A DNA stretch of 64,000 nucleotides from Paraglaciecola sp. MB-3u-78 (GCF_002835935.1 NZ_PJCF01000086.1:186001-250000); one strand, 5' to 3'. Positions 1 through 10,036 are shown, numbered from the stretch's first letter. The notes: a model not told the origin generated them from the letters alone. Numbers and translations are program-made.

Positions 1-775
1 ATTAGTCCCCCTTTCAAGCGTGGCCTTTGTTACCGAAGAAGGTGTAGCAGCCGAACTAGAGCGTCACGCTCAGCGCCGCGCAATAGAATTAGAAATGGAG
101 TTACCTGCTGAAGTCACCATTGAGCAAGCGGTGACCTCTATTAGAGAATTAGCCAACAACACCTTACCAGCTGGCATTGGAGTAGTGTTTTTAGGTGAAG
201 CGCTAACCTATCAAGAAACCAATCAACAAGTGATGCTGACCTACTTATTAGCATTCTTAATTGTGCTGTTGGTCTTGGCTGCACAATTTGAAAGTTTTAA
301 CAGTGCTTTTGTCGTGATGTTAACAGTGCCTTTTGGTATTGCTGCCGCTATTTATGCACTGTATTTTACTGGCACATCAATCAATATTTATTCGCAAATT
401 GGCTTAGTCATGTTGATCGGTTTATTAGCTAAAAACTCAATTTTGCTGGTGGAATTTGCCAACCAGCTACGTGATGCTGGCATGGACGTTAAAGAGGCCA
501 TTATTGAAGCCGGTAAGGTAAGATTGCGCCCAATTATGATGACATTGGTGTCTACTATTTTAGGTGGCTTACCGCTTATTCTCTCCACTGGCGCGGGTGC
601 TGAAGCACGTAATGCTATTGGTTGGGTTGTGTTTGGCGGTCTGGGCTTAGCCGTTGTCTTTACCTTATTTTTGACACCTGTGCTGTATTACGCCTTTGCA
701 CGTTTTACCAAACCTAAAGCGGATGAAGAAAATCGCTTGAACCTAGAGTTAGAAGCGGCTCAAAAGCAGTTGTAA
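1..775 (+). CDS. RND efflux pump inner-membrane transporter, C-terminal part
   Basis: The reading frame is open to the left window edge, so this is the last ~258 residues of a ~1000-residue AcrB/MexB-type pump. These proteins use the proton gradient to push drugs or solvents through a periplasmic adaptor and an outer-membrane channel. Visible marks are the AAQFESF segment that opens the second transmembrane bundle, GLVMLIGLLAKNSILLVEF, the RLRPIMMT motif and the GAGAEARNAIG loop before the last helices. The tail after the last helix is short and charged. The adaptor gene would be expected upstream, outside the window. Substrate cannot be told from this part. Family assignment is firm. Confidence 0.93.
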   Translation, partial: LVPLSSVAFVTEEGVAAELERHAQRRAIELEMELPAEVTIEQAVTSIRELANNTLPAGIGVVFLGEALTYQETNQQVMLTYLLAFLIVLLVLAAQFESFNSAFVVMLTVPFGIAAAIYALYFTGTSINIYSQIGLVMLIGLLAKNSILLVEFANQLRDAGMDVKEAIIEAGKVRLRPIMMTLVSTILGGLPLILSTGAGAEARNAIGWVVFGGLGLAVVFTLFLTPVLYYAFARFTKPKADEENRLNLELEAAQKQL

Positions 776-1223
776 TCAGATATAAGCTAATGCTAAGTAG
801 GGGGGATATCCAAGCGCTCTAGTGATTGACTAAGTGGGAATAAATGAGTTTATCCTGTGAAGGGTATTTTTGGTTAAGCCTAGTATACTTCCTCAAGCTC
901 AAATAGATTGGTATGGGTATAATATGCAACTGAGATAAATGGGTTCATTAAGTAAAATCAATAGTTTCATCACACAGAATAACGACAGTCACGCCTTAAG
1001 GTTCGTCAAGGCTATAATAAAATTTGATGAGAATAACGTGCTTGTCTAGGCCCTAGAATGATCTTCGTTTACCTCCTTTTGAAGCTGTCAGATATTGTTG
1101 GTTTAATACTTGCTAGTTGATGTACTACTTGTAAGTGTTGTTTTAATATTTGTGAATGTTCCGTTTTATCGTTGCCACTGTCTGGCTTAAGGGAACATCT
1201 GATTATTTTAAGTTGAGGAATTT
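776..1223. other. Intergenic region, no gene seen
   Basis: About 450 bases of AT-rich sequence follow the efflux gene. I see no convincing open frame, RNA gene or strong terminator hairpin. The stretch near the right end presumably carries the promoter of the following exported-protein gene, but no clear sigma-70 boxes could be fixed by eye. Confidence 0.4.
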
Positions 1224-1841
1224 ATGGTGTTTAATAATAGATTGGTTGGGAAATGTGTTTCGATTAAGGGGCAAGTCTTCGCCGTCTTTCTAACAGTTTT
1301 GTCTTTATTAGTGGTTTCTTTGCCTTCACAAGCGTTAGAAGTTGGCGGTAGTGCTCACCAAGGCACTGAGTCTGAGACTCAAGGGTATACAATATTTATT
1401 GCCGATAATTTTTCTCGTAGAAGCCCATTTTATTGGAGCTTAGGGCTCAGTCGGTATGATGAAGTATTTGTTGAGTGGAATAATAGTAACTTGAAATTTC
1501 CGATTAATAGCGCCGAGGCATCGCTCTCTTATCGCCATCAATTCACAGCTCGAAACCCTACAATGAGACGTTTCACTCTGGAATACCAATTAGGTGTAGC
1601 CGCGTCATTAACAGATAATAAGTTTACTTGGGCTGAACTTAATGAAGAAAAATACTTTTCAGAAACCGGTGATATCAACGGATTTTTAGCCATTTCAGCC
1701 CACTATCAAGTGTCTTCCAATGTCTCTGCCATCATGGGGGTAAGATACTTTCCTAATATGTCCGAGTTTGGCAGCATGAGTTCTGTTTTTCTGGGGTTTA
1801 AGTTTAGCCTTGACTTTGGTCCAACTTATTATGGCAACTAA
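1224..1841 (+). CDS. Exported protein, probably small outer-membrane beta-barrel
   Basis: This 205-residue protein has a hydrophobic signal segment at about residues 17-37 ending in SQA, a plausible signal peptidase I site. The rest alternates polar and aromatic residues (YWSLGLSRYD, ASLSYRHQF, SAIMGVRYFP, VFLGFKFSL) in the way of amphipathic beta strands, and the end is rich in aromatic residues. This pattern suggests an outer-membrane barrel, but I do not recognise the family. The start ATG follows a GAGGAAT ribosome site. It lies 57 nt upstream of the giant repeat protein on the same strand, so the two may be co-expressed. Function is unknown. Confidence 0.6.
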   Translation: MVFNNRLVGKCVSIKGQVFAVFLTVLSLLVVSLPSQALEVGGSAHQGTESETQGYTIFIADNFSRRSPFYWSLGLSRYDEVFVEWNNSNLKFPINSAEASLSYRHQFTARNPTMRRFTLEYQLGVAASLTDNKFTWAELNEEKYFSETGDINGFLAISAHYQVSSNVSAIMGVRYFPNMSEFGSMSSVFLGFKFSLDFGPTYYGN

Positions 1842-1898
1842 TCACATCGAATAAACGTTGAGGGTGAGAACGCCTAGTGAATAAGTCAGGAGTGAATA

Positions 1899-4800
1899 TT
1901 GTTTATGTTTAGAATAAATCTGCACAGTGCCGCGGTGCTTCGGCGCAACTGTCTAAGATTAAACATCTTTAGTTTTACATTGATTGTCATGATTGGTTTG
2001 GCTTGGCCACAACCAAGTTATGCAATGGCTGTTAATTGCCCTGGCCCACCACCTTTGACCACCACTGATTCAGATGGTGATGGTTACGACGACAGTATTG
2101 ATGTATTCCCAACCGATTCTGATCGTCATTACGACTATGACTTAGATGGCATCAGTAATTTCGATGAAAATGATGATGACGGCGACGGTGTTCTCGACGC
2201 AGATGATAATAATCTAGATGCTGACCCGGTCATTAACTTTTATGACCCTTTCCCCGAAGACCCTCTTGAGTGGCTCGATACCGATGGTGATTGCCTTGGT
2301 AATAATACAGATTTAGATGATGACAACGATGGTTTTGCAGATACCATCGACCCGTTTCCTTTGAATAATGCTGAATGGGAAGACACTGACAGTGACCTGA
2401 TAGGTAACAACGCCGACTCTGATGACGATAACGATGGTGTGATTGATTTTTATGATGCCAAGCCTTTGGATCCAAATGAACAAACAGATACGGATAACGA
2501 TGGTGTCGGAAATAATGCCGATGAAGACGATGATAATGACGGTATTGATGATATCAATGATGCGCTTCCGCTGAACGCCAATGAAACCTTAGACACAGAC
2601 AATGATGGCATAGGAAACAATGCAGACCCGGATAATGATGGCGACGGCGTATTAGACGCTAATGACTTTTTGCTAAACGATCCTTCTGAATCCTTCGATA
2701 ATGATAGGGATTTGGTGGGTGATAATGCTGATCCTGATGATGATAATGATGGCTTTGCAGATGGTATTGATGCCTTTAGAACGGACTCTGCTGAACACTT
2801 AGATACTGATGGTGATGGTGTAGGCAACAATGCCGACAGTGATGATGATGGTGATGGCGTGGTTGACTCTTCTGACGTATTTCCACTGGACTCAACTGAG
2901 TTTATTGATACCGATAATAACGGTACAGGCAACAATACCGATACCGATGATGACGGTGATGGCGTAGAAGACGGTATAGATAGATTTCCTCTTGATAACA
3001 CCGAGTCTATAGATACAGATGGTGACGGTATTGGTAACAATGCAGACAGTGATGACGATGGGGATGGTGTGGCTGATAATGTCGATCCTGACCCTTTAAA
3101 TATGGCCGAAGATACAGACACTGACGGCGATGGCATTGGTAACATAACAGACACTGATGATGATGGAGACGGCATAGCCGACGGCTTTGATGCTTTTCCT
3201 CTTAATAGTGATGAAACACTAGACACCGATGGTGATGGCTTAGGTAATAACCTAGGTGATGCCGATGATGATAACGATGGCATAGCTGATTCTGATGACG
3301 CTTTTCCTTTAAATAACACTGAGTGGCTGGATACCGATGGTGATGGTGTAGGCAATAATGCAGACTCAGATGATGACGGAGACGGCACTATCGATAGCAT
3401 CGATGCCTTTAGACTCAATGCTGCTGAGTCTAAAGACAGCGACGGTGACGGTGTAGGTAACAATGCCGATAGTGACGACGACAACGACTTTTTTATTGAT
3501 ACAGATGACGCTTTTTCTTTAGACCCATTAGAATGGTTAGACACTGATGGCGACGGCGTTGGCAACAATGATGATGACGATGATGACAATGATGGCGTGA
3601 TAGATTCGTTGGATATATTCCCCTTAAATAGCGCTGAATCATTCGATACAGATGGTGATGGCGTGGGTAACAACGGCGATGCTGATGACGATAATGACGG
3701 TTTTATAGACAGTGATGATGCATTTCCTCTGGATATATCAGAATGGCTAGACACGGACTTAGATAACATTGGAAATAATTTAGATACCGACGATGACGGT
3801 GACGAAGTCACAGATAATCTTGATTTATTTCCTTTAGATAGTACTGAATGGTTAGACACTGACGTGGATGGTACAGGTAACAATGCTGACAGTGATGACG
3901 ATAACGATGGAGTAAGGGATATCGACGATGCCTTTCCCCTTGATCCTGTTGAAACCAAAGATACAGACTTAGATGGACTAGGCAATGTATTCGATACCGA
4001 TGATGACGGTGACAGCGTAGTGGATTCTGATGACCCTTTCCCGTTAGATAGCACAGAGACGCTTGATACCGATAGTGACGGTATAGGCAACAATAAAGAC
4101 ACAGATGATGACGGTGATGGCGTATCTGATACTAATGACCCATTTCCACTCGACCCTACTGAGTCTATTGATACCGATAGCGATGGAATAGGTAACAATA
4201 CCGATACCGACGATGACGGTGACGGCGTAGTGGATTCTGACGACCCCTTTCCGTTAGATAGCACAGAGACGCTTGATACCGATAATGACGGTATAGGAAA
4301 CAATACAGACACCGATGATGACGGTGATGGCGTATTTGATACTAATGACCCATTTCCACTCGATGCCTCTGAATTCGTTGATACTGATAGTGACGGTACA
4401 GGAAACAATACTGATACTAACGACGACAATGATGAGTTTTTAGATACAGATGATGATTTCCCCCTAGACCCATTAGAGTGGTTAGATACTGACAATGACA
4501 CCATTGGCAATAACGCGGATCTCGATGACGACAACGATGGTATGAGTGATGAATTTGAACTTACTTATGGTTTGAACACTCTTGACCCTAGTGACGCCTT
4601 ACTCGATAGTGATTCAGACGGTGTCAATAACGGTGATGAAGCCCAAGACAATAACAACCCTTTGATCGACGATTACCCTCCAACAATTAACCTGCCATCA
4701 TCGCTGCAACTCAACGCCAAGCATATTTTTACCACATTGACTGAAGCGGCATTAGTGGCAGGGACAAAAATTTCTGCTAATGATGGCTTAGATGGTGATA

Positions 4801-6320
4801 ACTGTTGCAGTCTGACTCCTGTCGGGTTTGAGAGTGGTATACAAGTGTTAAAGTCTGGTCAATATCCCATTACGTGGCGGGCTATCGATAATGCTGGGAA
4901 TATTGCTTACATAGATCAAACAATTAACCTTTATCCCTTAGTTAATTTTGGACCAGACCAGACAGTTGCAGAAGGTGGCGTAGCTACTGTGAAAATTGTG
5001 TTATCTGGTACTTCGCCTATTTATCCATTTAAAATCCCCGTTGCGGTAGTGGGTAATGTTGATGCCTTCGACTACAGTATCGATAGTGAATTTGTGGTGA
5101 TTGAAAGTGGCACTATTGGTTATATCAGCATTACGTTAAACGAAGACTTTCAAGACGAAGGTGATGAGCAGCTTATTCTTGAATTTGGCAAGGGATTGAA
5201 TGTGGGCTCAAAACCAACCCATAACATTACGATAAGTGAAGAAAACCAAGAACCTCAATTAGCTGTTTTGGTGACACAACAGGGCTTGATGTTATCAAAT
5301 GTCGCCAAAGATGATGGTGATATTCAACTAAGTTTACAAATTGATGATTCCAATCCTGATGATACACATATTATTGAGTGGACTATCCCCTCAGAATATC
5401 AAGCTCGCTTAAGTGCGAATCAGATGGTGGTAGCCATCGACCCAAGTAACGTAACATTACCCAACACAAATAGTGATATTTTATCTTTGTCGGTAGAAGT
5501 GACCGACAGTGGCGAAGGTACGTTAGTCACCACAAAATTTGTGCATATACCGATTTTGGCTACTCAACCCGCATTAACTAGCAGTGATGTTGATCGCGAT
5601 GGATTAACCGATAAGGAAGAAGGTTTTATAGATGGGGATTTCGATGGTCTGCCAGCATTTATGGATATATCGGACGTTACCTATATTCAGCCTATACATG
5701 TTAATTCAGCCATCACTCGATTTGTGGAGACAGAGCCTGGTTTGGCGCTATCATTGGGCAAATACGCTAGGCTACAACAGTCAGACGGTGTGATGTTGTC
5801 CGAGCAAGAAATTAAAGCCACGGGGTTGATTACCGCTGATGCTATAAGTCATCAAAATGAGTATTACGATTTTGAAATTAGTGACATTCTGCCAATAGGT
5901 AGTTCGGTAGATATAGTGCTGCCTTTACAACAACAAATTCCCCAATTTGGACTGTATAGAAAGTATACCCCAGAAATGGGATGGCAGGATTTTGTGGAAA
6001 ACGCGGAAAACAGCTTAGCTTCAACTGCCTCAATCAACGATGTATGCCCAGCACCAGATAGCAATGCTTACTCACAAGGCCTGACTGAAGGCGACGATTG
6101 TGTGCGTTTAACTATCAAAGACGGTGGTCCTAATGATGCTGACGGCATAGAAAATGGGACTATTGATGACCCGGGCGGTATAGCGGTGCAATCCGTCAAT
6201 GAGATTGTCAAAACCCTTGATCCAGATAAAAGCAGTAGTGGTGGGGTGCTTACCCTAAACCTTGGCCTACTTCTAATGTTGTTAGGATGGCGTGGCTTTC
6301 TCGCGCGCCCTAAAAAATAG
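1899..6320 (+). CDS. Giant exported thrombospondin type 3 repeat protein with GlyGly-CTERM tail
   Basis: This 1473-residue protein begins with a signal segment (about residues 20-43). Then come about 23 repeats of ~33-40 residues of the form FPLD..E..DTDGDG.GNN.D.DDDGDG, the calcium-binding thrombospondin type 3 pattern, up to about residue 890. Residues ~930-1010 look HYR-like and ~1015-1110 Calx-beta-like. The C-terminus has SSSGG, a hydrophobic helix and RPKK, the GlyGly-CTERM signal processed by rhombosortase in type II secretion bacteria. A TTG start is chosen because AGGAG lies 6 nt before it; ATG at 1905 is the alternative. It is likely a calcium-stiffened surface protein; its ligand is unknown. 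Confidence 0.85.
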   Translation: MFMFRINLHSAAVLRRNCLRLNIFSFTLIVMIGLAWPQPSYAMAVNCPGPPPLTTTDSDGDGYDDSIDVFPTDSDRHYDYDLDGISNFDENDDDGDGVLDADDNNLDADPVINFYDPFPEDPLEWLDTDGDCLGNNTDLDDDNDGFADTIDPFPLNNAEWEDTDSDLIGNNADSDDDNDGVIDFYDAKPLDPNEQTDTDNDGVGNNADEDDDNDGIDDINDALPLNANETLDTDNDGIGNNADPDNDGDGVLDANDFLLNDPSESFDNDRDLVGDNADPDDDNDGFADGIDAFRTDSAEHLDTDGDGVGNNADSDDDGDGVVDSSDVFPLDSTEFIDTDNNGTGNNTDTDDDGDGVEDGIDRFPLDNTESIDTDGDGIGNNADSDDDGDGVADNVDPDPLNMAEDTDTDGDGIGNITDTDDDGDGIADGFDAFPLNSDETLDTDGDGLGNNLGDADDDNDGIADSDDAFPLNNTEWLDTDGDGVGNNADSDDDGDGTIDSIDAFRLNAAESKDSDGDGVGNNADSDDDNDFFIDTDDAFSLDPLEWLDTDGDGVGNNDDDDDDNDGVIDSLDIFPLNSAESFDTDGDGVGNNGDADDDNDGFIDSDDAFPLDISEWLDTDLDNIGNNLDTDDDGDEVTDNLDLFPLDSTEWLDTDVDGTGNNADSDDDNDGVRDIDDAFPLDPVETKDTDLDGLGNVFDTDDDGDSVVDSDDPFPLDSTETLDTDSDGIGNNKDTDDDGDGVSDTNDPFPLDPTESIDTDSDGIGNNTDTDDDGDGVVDSDDPFPLDSTETLDTDNDGIGNNTDTDDDGDGVFDTNDPFPLDASEFVDTDSDGTGNNTDTNDDNDEFLDTDDDFPLDPLEWLDTDNDTIGNNADLDDDNDGMSDEFELTYGLNTLDPSDALLDSDSDGVNNGDEAQDNNNPLIDDYPPTINLPSSLQLNAKHIFTTLTEAALVAGTKISANDGLDGDNCCSLTPVGFESGIQVLKSGQYPITWRAIDNAGNIAYIDQTINLYPLVNFGPDQTVAEGGVATVKIVLSGTSPIYPFKIPVAVVGNVDAFDYSIDSEFVVIESGTIGYISITLNEDFQDEGDEQLILEFGKGLNVGSKPTHNITISEENQEPQLAVLVTQQGLMLSNVAKDDGDIQLSLQIDDSNPDDTHIIEWTIPSEYQARLSANQMVVAIDPSNVTLPNTNSDILSLSVEVTDSGEGTLVTTKFVHIPILATQPALTSSDVDRDGLTDKEEGFIDGDFDGLPAFMDISDVTYIQPIHVNSAITRFVETEPGLALSLGKYARLQQSDGVMLSEQEIKATGLITADAISHQNEYYDFEISDILPIGSSVDIVLPLQQQIPQFGLYRKYTPEMGWQDFVENAENSLASTASINDVCPAPDSNAYSQGLTEGDDCVRLTIKDGGPNDADGIENGTIDDPGGIAVQSVNEIVKTLDPDKSSSGGVLTLNLGLLLMLLGWRGFLARPKK

Positions 6321-6343
6321 TTTATCGCCGTAACAATAAAAGG

Positions 6344-6376
6344 GACACCACACTAAATATTGCTGGTGTCTTCTTT
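6344..6376 (+). terminator. Possible terminator after the repeat-protein gene
   Basis: A 7-bp perfect stem, GACACCA (6344-6350) with TGGTGTC (6364-6370), is followed by TTCTTTA. The T tract is imperfect, so this may be only a weak intrinsic terminator. Confidence 0.4.
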
Positions 6377-6452
6377 AGAATATTGGAAACCCTGAGCGTT
6401 TTGCTACTATTCAGGATTTATCATTAGTACTAACCAAATAAACAATTGATTT

Positions 6453-6593
6453 TTAACCCTCTATTTTCCGTTCCTGACTACAGCGTTTCGAACAATACTT
6501 CACCTCTTCCCAAGATCTTTCCCACTTTTTACGCCAATTAAAAGGGCGCTGGCATACGGGGCAGACTTTACTGGGTAACTCAGATTTCTTCAT
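6453..6593 (-). CDS. DUF2256 mini-protein, photolyase-associated
   Basis: A 46-residue protein read from ATG at 6593. It has two Cys pairs, CPVC near residues 11-14 and CSKRC near residues 34-38, with a basic and aromatic middle ([14 protein letters not shown]). That is the DUF2256 pattern, a tiny probable zinc-binding protein commonly found beside photolyase/cryptochrome genes. Its start overlaps the end of the (6-4) photolyase gene by 14 nt, so the two are translationally coupled as the last genes of the repair operon. Its molecular role is not established; a helper or binding role in repair is only inferred from context. Confidence 0.85.
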   Translation of the reverse strand: MKKSELPSKVCPVCQRPFNWRKKWERSWEEVKYCSKRCSQERKIEG

Positions 6594-8118
6594 TGTTATC
6601 TAAGGCTTTGAAAAATATTTGACTATCACGCTGGATAGTTTGACGTTTTTCGTCGGTCATTTTATTGAGAGTGCGGTATGGCATGCCTAGGCGCGGGTTA
6701 TTACCTAGTTTCTCTTTATTTCTATCTAAAAAATCCCAGTATAAATAGTTAAATGGGCAGGCCTGTGGGCCATTTTTTTCTTTCACTTTATAGTGGCAAC
6801 TTTTGCAATAGTTAGACATCTTATTGATATAACTACCGCTTGCTGCATAAGGTTTACTAGCCAGTAAGCCGCCATCTGCAAAGAGGATCATGCCGGTGAC
6901 ATTGGGCATTTCTACCCATTCATAGGCGTCGGCATACACAATCAAATACCATTCGTTGACTTCATCAGGGTGCAGTCCTGCTAATAAGGCGAAGTTACCT
7001 AATACCATTAATCTCTGAATATGGTGCGCATAGGCGTTTTCTGAAGTTTCTTTGATGCATTGATGAAGGCAATTCATTTTGGTTTTTGTATCCCAAAAGA
7101 ATTTAGGAAGTGAGCGAGTCGCTTCGAGGAAATTTTCAGTTTTGTAATCAGGCATTTTTAGCCAATACAAACCGCGCACATATTCGCGCCAGCCTAATAC
7201 CTGACGAATAAAGCCTTCAACCGCATTTAGCGGGGCATCACCATTTCGGTATGCGTTCTCAGCTTGTTCAATCACTTCTTTGGGCGTTAACAGCCCGCAG
7301 TTTAAGTAAAAACCGATATGCGAGTGATACATCCAAGGTTCGCCTTGCACCATAGCGTCTTGGTAATCGCCAAAATGAATTAAGCGCTGGGCAACAAATT
7401 CATCTAAAACAACCAATGCTTGTTCTCGATTGACGGCAAAGTGAAAGTTACCAAGTTCCCCAAAATGGTCACTAAAATTATCTGCTACTAATTGCAACAC
7501 GTCTTGAGTAATGGAGTCAGGTTCGAACTTTGTGGGTAATGGCGGAGACATGCCTTTGGGTAATGCTTTACGGTTTGAACTGTCAAAATTCCATTTATCG
7601 CCTACTGGTTTGTCACCTTCCATTAAAAAATGCCATTTTTTACGCATTTCTCGGTAGAAAAATTCCATACGTAATTGCTTACGTTCCTCTGCCCAAGTGG
7701 CAAATTCATCAATGCTCGATAAAAAACGATCATCTTGAAGGATTTCGACGGGTATATGTAGCTTTTGTTGCCAGATCTGCATCTCTATTAATACGCGATA
7801 TTCGCCCGGATGAGTGAGTACTATTTTCTTTATGTTTTTTTGTTTACACAGCTGTTTAACTTCGCCGAATAAACTGCCTTGATTGTGTAGGTCGTTATAT
7901 TGGGTGTAATGAAGATTATGGCCCTGAGAGACTAATTTTTGTGCAAAATGGCGCATTGCTGAAAATAAAAAGGCTATTTTCTTTTTGTGATGTTTAACGT
8001 AACTGGCTTCCTCCCTTACTTCGGCCATTAACACCCAGTCTTTGTCTAAGTCATAATGTTGCAGGCTGGCCAAGGAATGACTCAGTTGGTCAGCTAAAAT
8101 TAATCTAAGTGTAGTCAT
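6580..8118 (-). CDS. Iron-sulfur bacterial cryptochrome / (6-4) photolyase
   Basis: A 512-residue protein of the deoxyribodipyrimidine photolyase-related family (FeS-BCP). It starts with the typical [12 protein letters not shown], followed by a Rossmann-like antenna domain and a helical FAD domain. Four cysteines fall at codons 350, 438, 441 and 454 (C, CKSC, QACP), the positions I know as the 4Fe-4S ligands of Agrobacterium PhrB. Members repair (6-4) photoproducts with light or act as photoreceptors. The ATG overlaps the stop of the class I photolyase by 4 nt (ATGA), and the 3' end overlaps the DUF2256 gene, so the three form one operon. Repair versus sensing cannot be settled here. Confidence 0.92.
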   Translation of the reverse strand: MTTLRLILADQLSHSLASLQHYDLDKDWVLMAEVREEASYVKHHKKKIAFLFSAMRHFAQKLVSQGHNLHYTQYNDLHNQGSLFGEVKQLCKQKNIKKIVLTHPGEYRVLIEMQIWQQKLHIPVEILQDDRFLSSIDEFATWAEERKQLRMEFFYREMRKKWHFLMEGDKPVGDKWNFDSSNRKALPKGMSPPLPTKFEPDSITQDVLQLVADNFSDHFGELGNFHFAVNREQALVVLDEFVAQRLIHFGDYQDAMVQGEPWMYHSHIGFYLNCGLLTPKEVIEQAENAYRNGDAPLNAVEGFIRQVLGWREYVRGLYWLKMPDYKTENFLEATRSLPKFFWDTKTKMNCLHQCIKETSENAYAHHIQRLMVLGNFALLAGLHPDEVNEWYLIVYADAYEWVEMPNVTGMILFADGGLLASKPYAASGSYINKMSNYCKSCHYKVKEKNGPQACPFNYLYWDFLDRNKEKLGNNPRLGMPYRTLNKMTDEKRQTIQRDSQIFFKALDNNEEI

Positions 8119-9566
8119 ATTGAAATGGGCACTTCATCTGGTAGTTGTTTTGATTGTGCGAGAGCATCAAGTGCCCGCTGGCGTGATATTTTTAAATCAA
8201 CTAAAGGTTGAGGATAGTTATCACCTAGTTTAATACCCGCATAATCTAGAATGTTTTGTGGGGCATCCCATGGGTTGTGGATAAATTTATCAGGTACTTT
8301 GCTAAGTTCTGGGCAATAACGTTTTACGTAATGCCCTTGAGGATCAAAACGTTGTCCCTGAGTAACGGGGTTAAAAATCCTAAAATAAGGTGCAGCATCG
8401 GCGCCTGTCCCTGCTATCCATTGCCAACTTGCGCTATTGGCGGCTAAATCTGCATCTAACAAACAATCCCAGAACCAGCGTTCGCCTTTTCGCCAATCTA
8501 ATAATAAGTTTTTCACTAAAAATGAAGCTACCACCATACGTACGCGGTTATGCATAGTGCCGGTCTGCCACAGTTCGCGCATACCTGCATCAACGATTGG
8601 AATGCCTGTTTGCCCTTTCTGCCAAGCTTTGAGGGCATTGTCATCAGTGCGCCAAGGAAAGTGCTCAAACTTAGGACTGAAGTTTTTTTGGGGAATGTGG
8701 GGAAAATGAAATAATAAGTAGTGTGAAAATTCCCGCCAACCTAGTTCACTTAAATAACAATCTAGGCCTGCGTCTTCGGTATTGCCATTTAAAGAATCAA
8801 TGGCCGCATACCAGATTTGATTGGGAGATATTTCACCAAAATGCAAGTGGGGTGATAACTTGGAGGTAGCACCTAAGTCAGGGATATCTCGCTTGTTTTT
8901 GTATTCTTTGGCGCCATCAGGTAAAAAGTCACTCAGGTGTTTTGCTGCACCTTGTTCGCCGGGCATCCACATGCTGTCAATTGTAGTATGCCAGTGAATA
9001 TCTGGCATTAACTCAAGAGAATTCACACCTTTATCAACATTAGGGATATATTCGATTTGAAGATTTTTAGGCGCGTCTACGGGCATTCTTGGGGAGGCTT
9101 TAGACAAACAACCACGGCGGTAATAGGGCGTAAATACTTTGTAAGGTGTGTCGTCTTTTTTTAATACTTGCCATGGTTCCCACAACAAATGGCTATTAAA
9201 ACTTTGAACATCGATACCCGCTTCAATTAATACCTGCTTAAGTTGAATGTCGCGTTTTATTTGCCATGGCTCGTAAGTCCGATTCCAGACTACGGTTTTG
9301 ATATCATGTTGTTGAATCAACTCAATTAAAATCTTTCGCGCATCACCCTTTATAGAATGCAGTTGGCCGTTTAATGAATCATTCAATGAACTAAGTGATT
9401 GATGCAGCCACCACTTACTGGCACCACCAGGTATAAAATGTTCAGGACAATCCGTATCAAAAATATACAGCGGGATAATAGCTCCCCGTTCACTCGCGTA
9501 GCTAAGCGCGGGGTTATCTCGTAAACGTAAGTCTTGACGAAACCAGACTAAAGTTGATGCAGTGAT
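8115..9566 (-). CDS. phrB: Class I CPD photolyase, probably starting at a non-canonical ATC codon
   Basis: This flavoenzyme splits cyclobutane pyrimidine dimers with blue light. The C-terminal FAD domain is typical (WQWIAGTGADAAPYFRIFNP, FDPQGHYVKRY). The first ATG in frame is at 9386, but the conserved N-terminus continues upstream without a stop: TLVWFRQDLRLRDNP, then IIPLYIFD of the antenna domain. No ATG, GTG or TTG exists in frame between the upstream TAA and 9386. ATC at 9566 lies 8 nt after GGAG and gives ITASTLVWFRQD and a normal length of 483 residues. Either ATC is used as a rare start or a former ATG has mutated. It is the first gene of the photolyase operon. Confidence 0.85.
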   Translation of the reverse strand: MTASTLVWFRQDLRLRDNPALSYASERGAIIPLYIFDTDCPEHFIPGGASKWWLHQSLSSLNDSLNGQLHSIKGDARKILIELIQQHDIKTVVWNRTYEPWQIKRDIQLKQVLIEAGIDVQSFNSHLLWEPWQVLKKDDTPYKVFTPYYRRGCLSKASPRMPVDAPKNLQIEYIPNVDKGVNSLELMPDIHWHTTIDSMWMPGEQGAAKHLSDFLPDGAKEYKNKRDIPDLGATSKLSPHLHFGEISPNQIWYAAIDSLNGNTEDAGLDCYLSELGWREFSHYLLFHFPHIPQKNFSPKFEHFPWRTDDNALKAWQKGQTGIPIVDAGMRELWQTGTMHNRVRMVVASFLVKNLLLDWRKGERWFWDCLLDADLAANSASWQWIAGTGADAAPYFRIFNPVTQGQRFDPQGHYVKRYCPELSKVPDKFIHNPWDAPQNILDYAGIKLGDNYPQPLVDLKISRQRALDALAQSKQLPDEVPISI

Positions 9567-9652
9567 AAAGAGCTCTCCAGTATTATCAATAAGATGTTTA
9601 ATACTTATAATAAAGGTTTCTAGATCGAATAATGATGATTTTTTTTAGATAA

Positions 9653-9964
9653 GTGAACCAGATATTTGATTCACCCGTAAATAGGGTCATGAAAAAAAAT
9701 ATCCAAAATTATACTGTTGAAGAAACATCACGCATTATCGAAATGGCTTGGGAAGACAGAACCCCTTTTGAAGCGATAGAAGGATTGTTTGGTATGAACT
9801 CCAATCAGCTGGTAGACCTAATGCGCAATAAACTGAAAATTGGGTCCTTCAAAGTATGGCGAAAACGTATGCGGGGCAGGCAAACTAAACATCTTAGTTT
9901 ACGGCCTGAGGCAATTTTGCGTGGTTATTGCAAGACTCAATATAAACACAGCCGTGGTAAATAA
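9653..9964 (+). CDS. TIGR03643/DUF2805 family protein
   Basis: A 103-residue basic protein with the family signature EMAWEDRTPFEAI, then LMRNKLKIGSFKVWRKRM and GRQTKH. The first part (EETSRIIEMAWEDRTPFEAIEG) resembles a helix-turn-helix. The family is small, of unknown function and often found next to photolyase/cryptochrome genes, as here, where it is divergent from the photolyase operon by fewer than 90 nt. A GTG at 9653 gives the longest form; ATG at 9689 (MKKNIQNYTVEE) is at least as likely, since neither has a good ribosome site. A role in light-stress regulation is inference only. Confidence 0.78.
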   Translation: MNQIFDSPVNRVMKKNIQNYTVEETSRIIEMAWEDRTPFEAIEGLFGMNSNQLVDLMRNKLKIGSFKVWRKRMRGRQTKHLSLRPEAILRGYCKTQYKHSRGK

Positions 9965-9995
9965 CCTGAGCCTTGGATGTGTTCAATGTATTAGG

Positions 9996-10036
9996 AATGT
10001 AACAATAAATCTCTAACAGGCTGTTATTATTACATT
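9996..10036. repeat. Nested inverted repeat between genes
   Basis: An outer pair, AATGTAA (9996-10002) with TTACATT (10030-10036), encloses an inner near-perfect palindrome TAACAG-G-CTGTTA (10014-10026). It sits 32 nt after the TIGR03643 gene and may act as a terminator or operator. There is no long T run on the + strand. Confidence 0.4.

Noticed and set aside
2450-4534. A 694-codon open frame on the minus strand, rich in Ser, Pro and Leu
   Set aside because: It lies antisense to the thrombospondin repeats; the Asp/Asn codon pattern (GAT/GAC/AAT) has no stops in this frame, so it is a shadow of the repeat structure.
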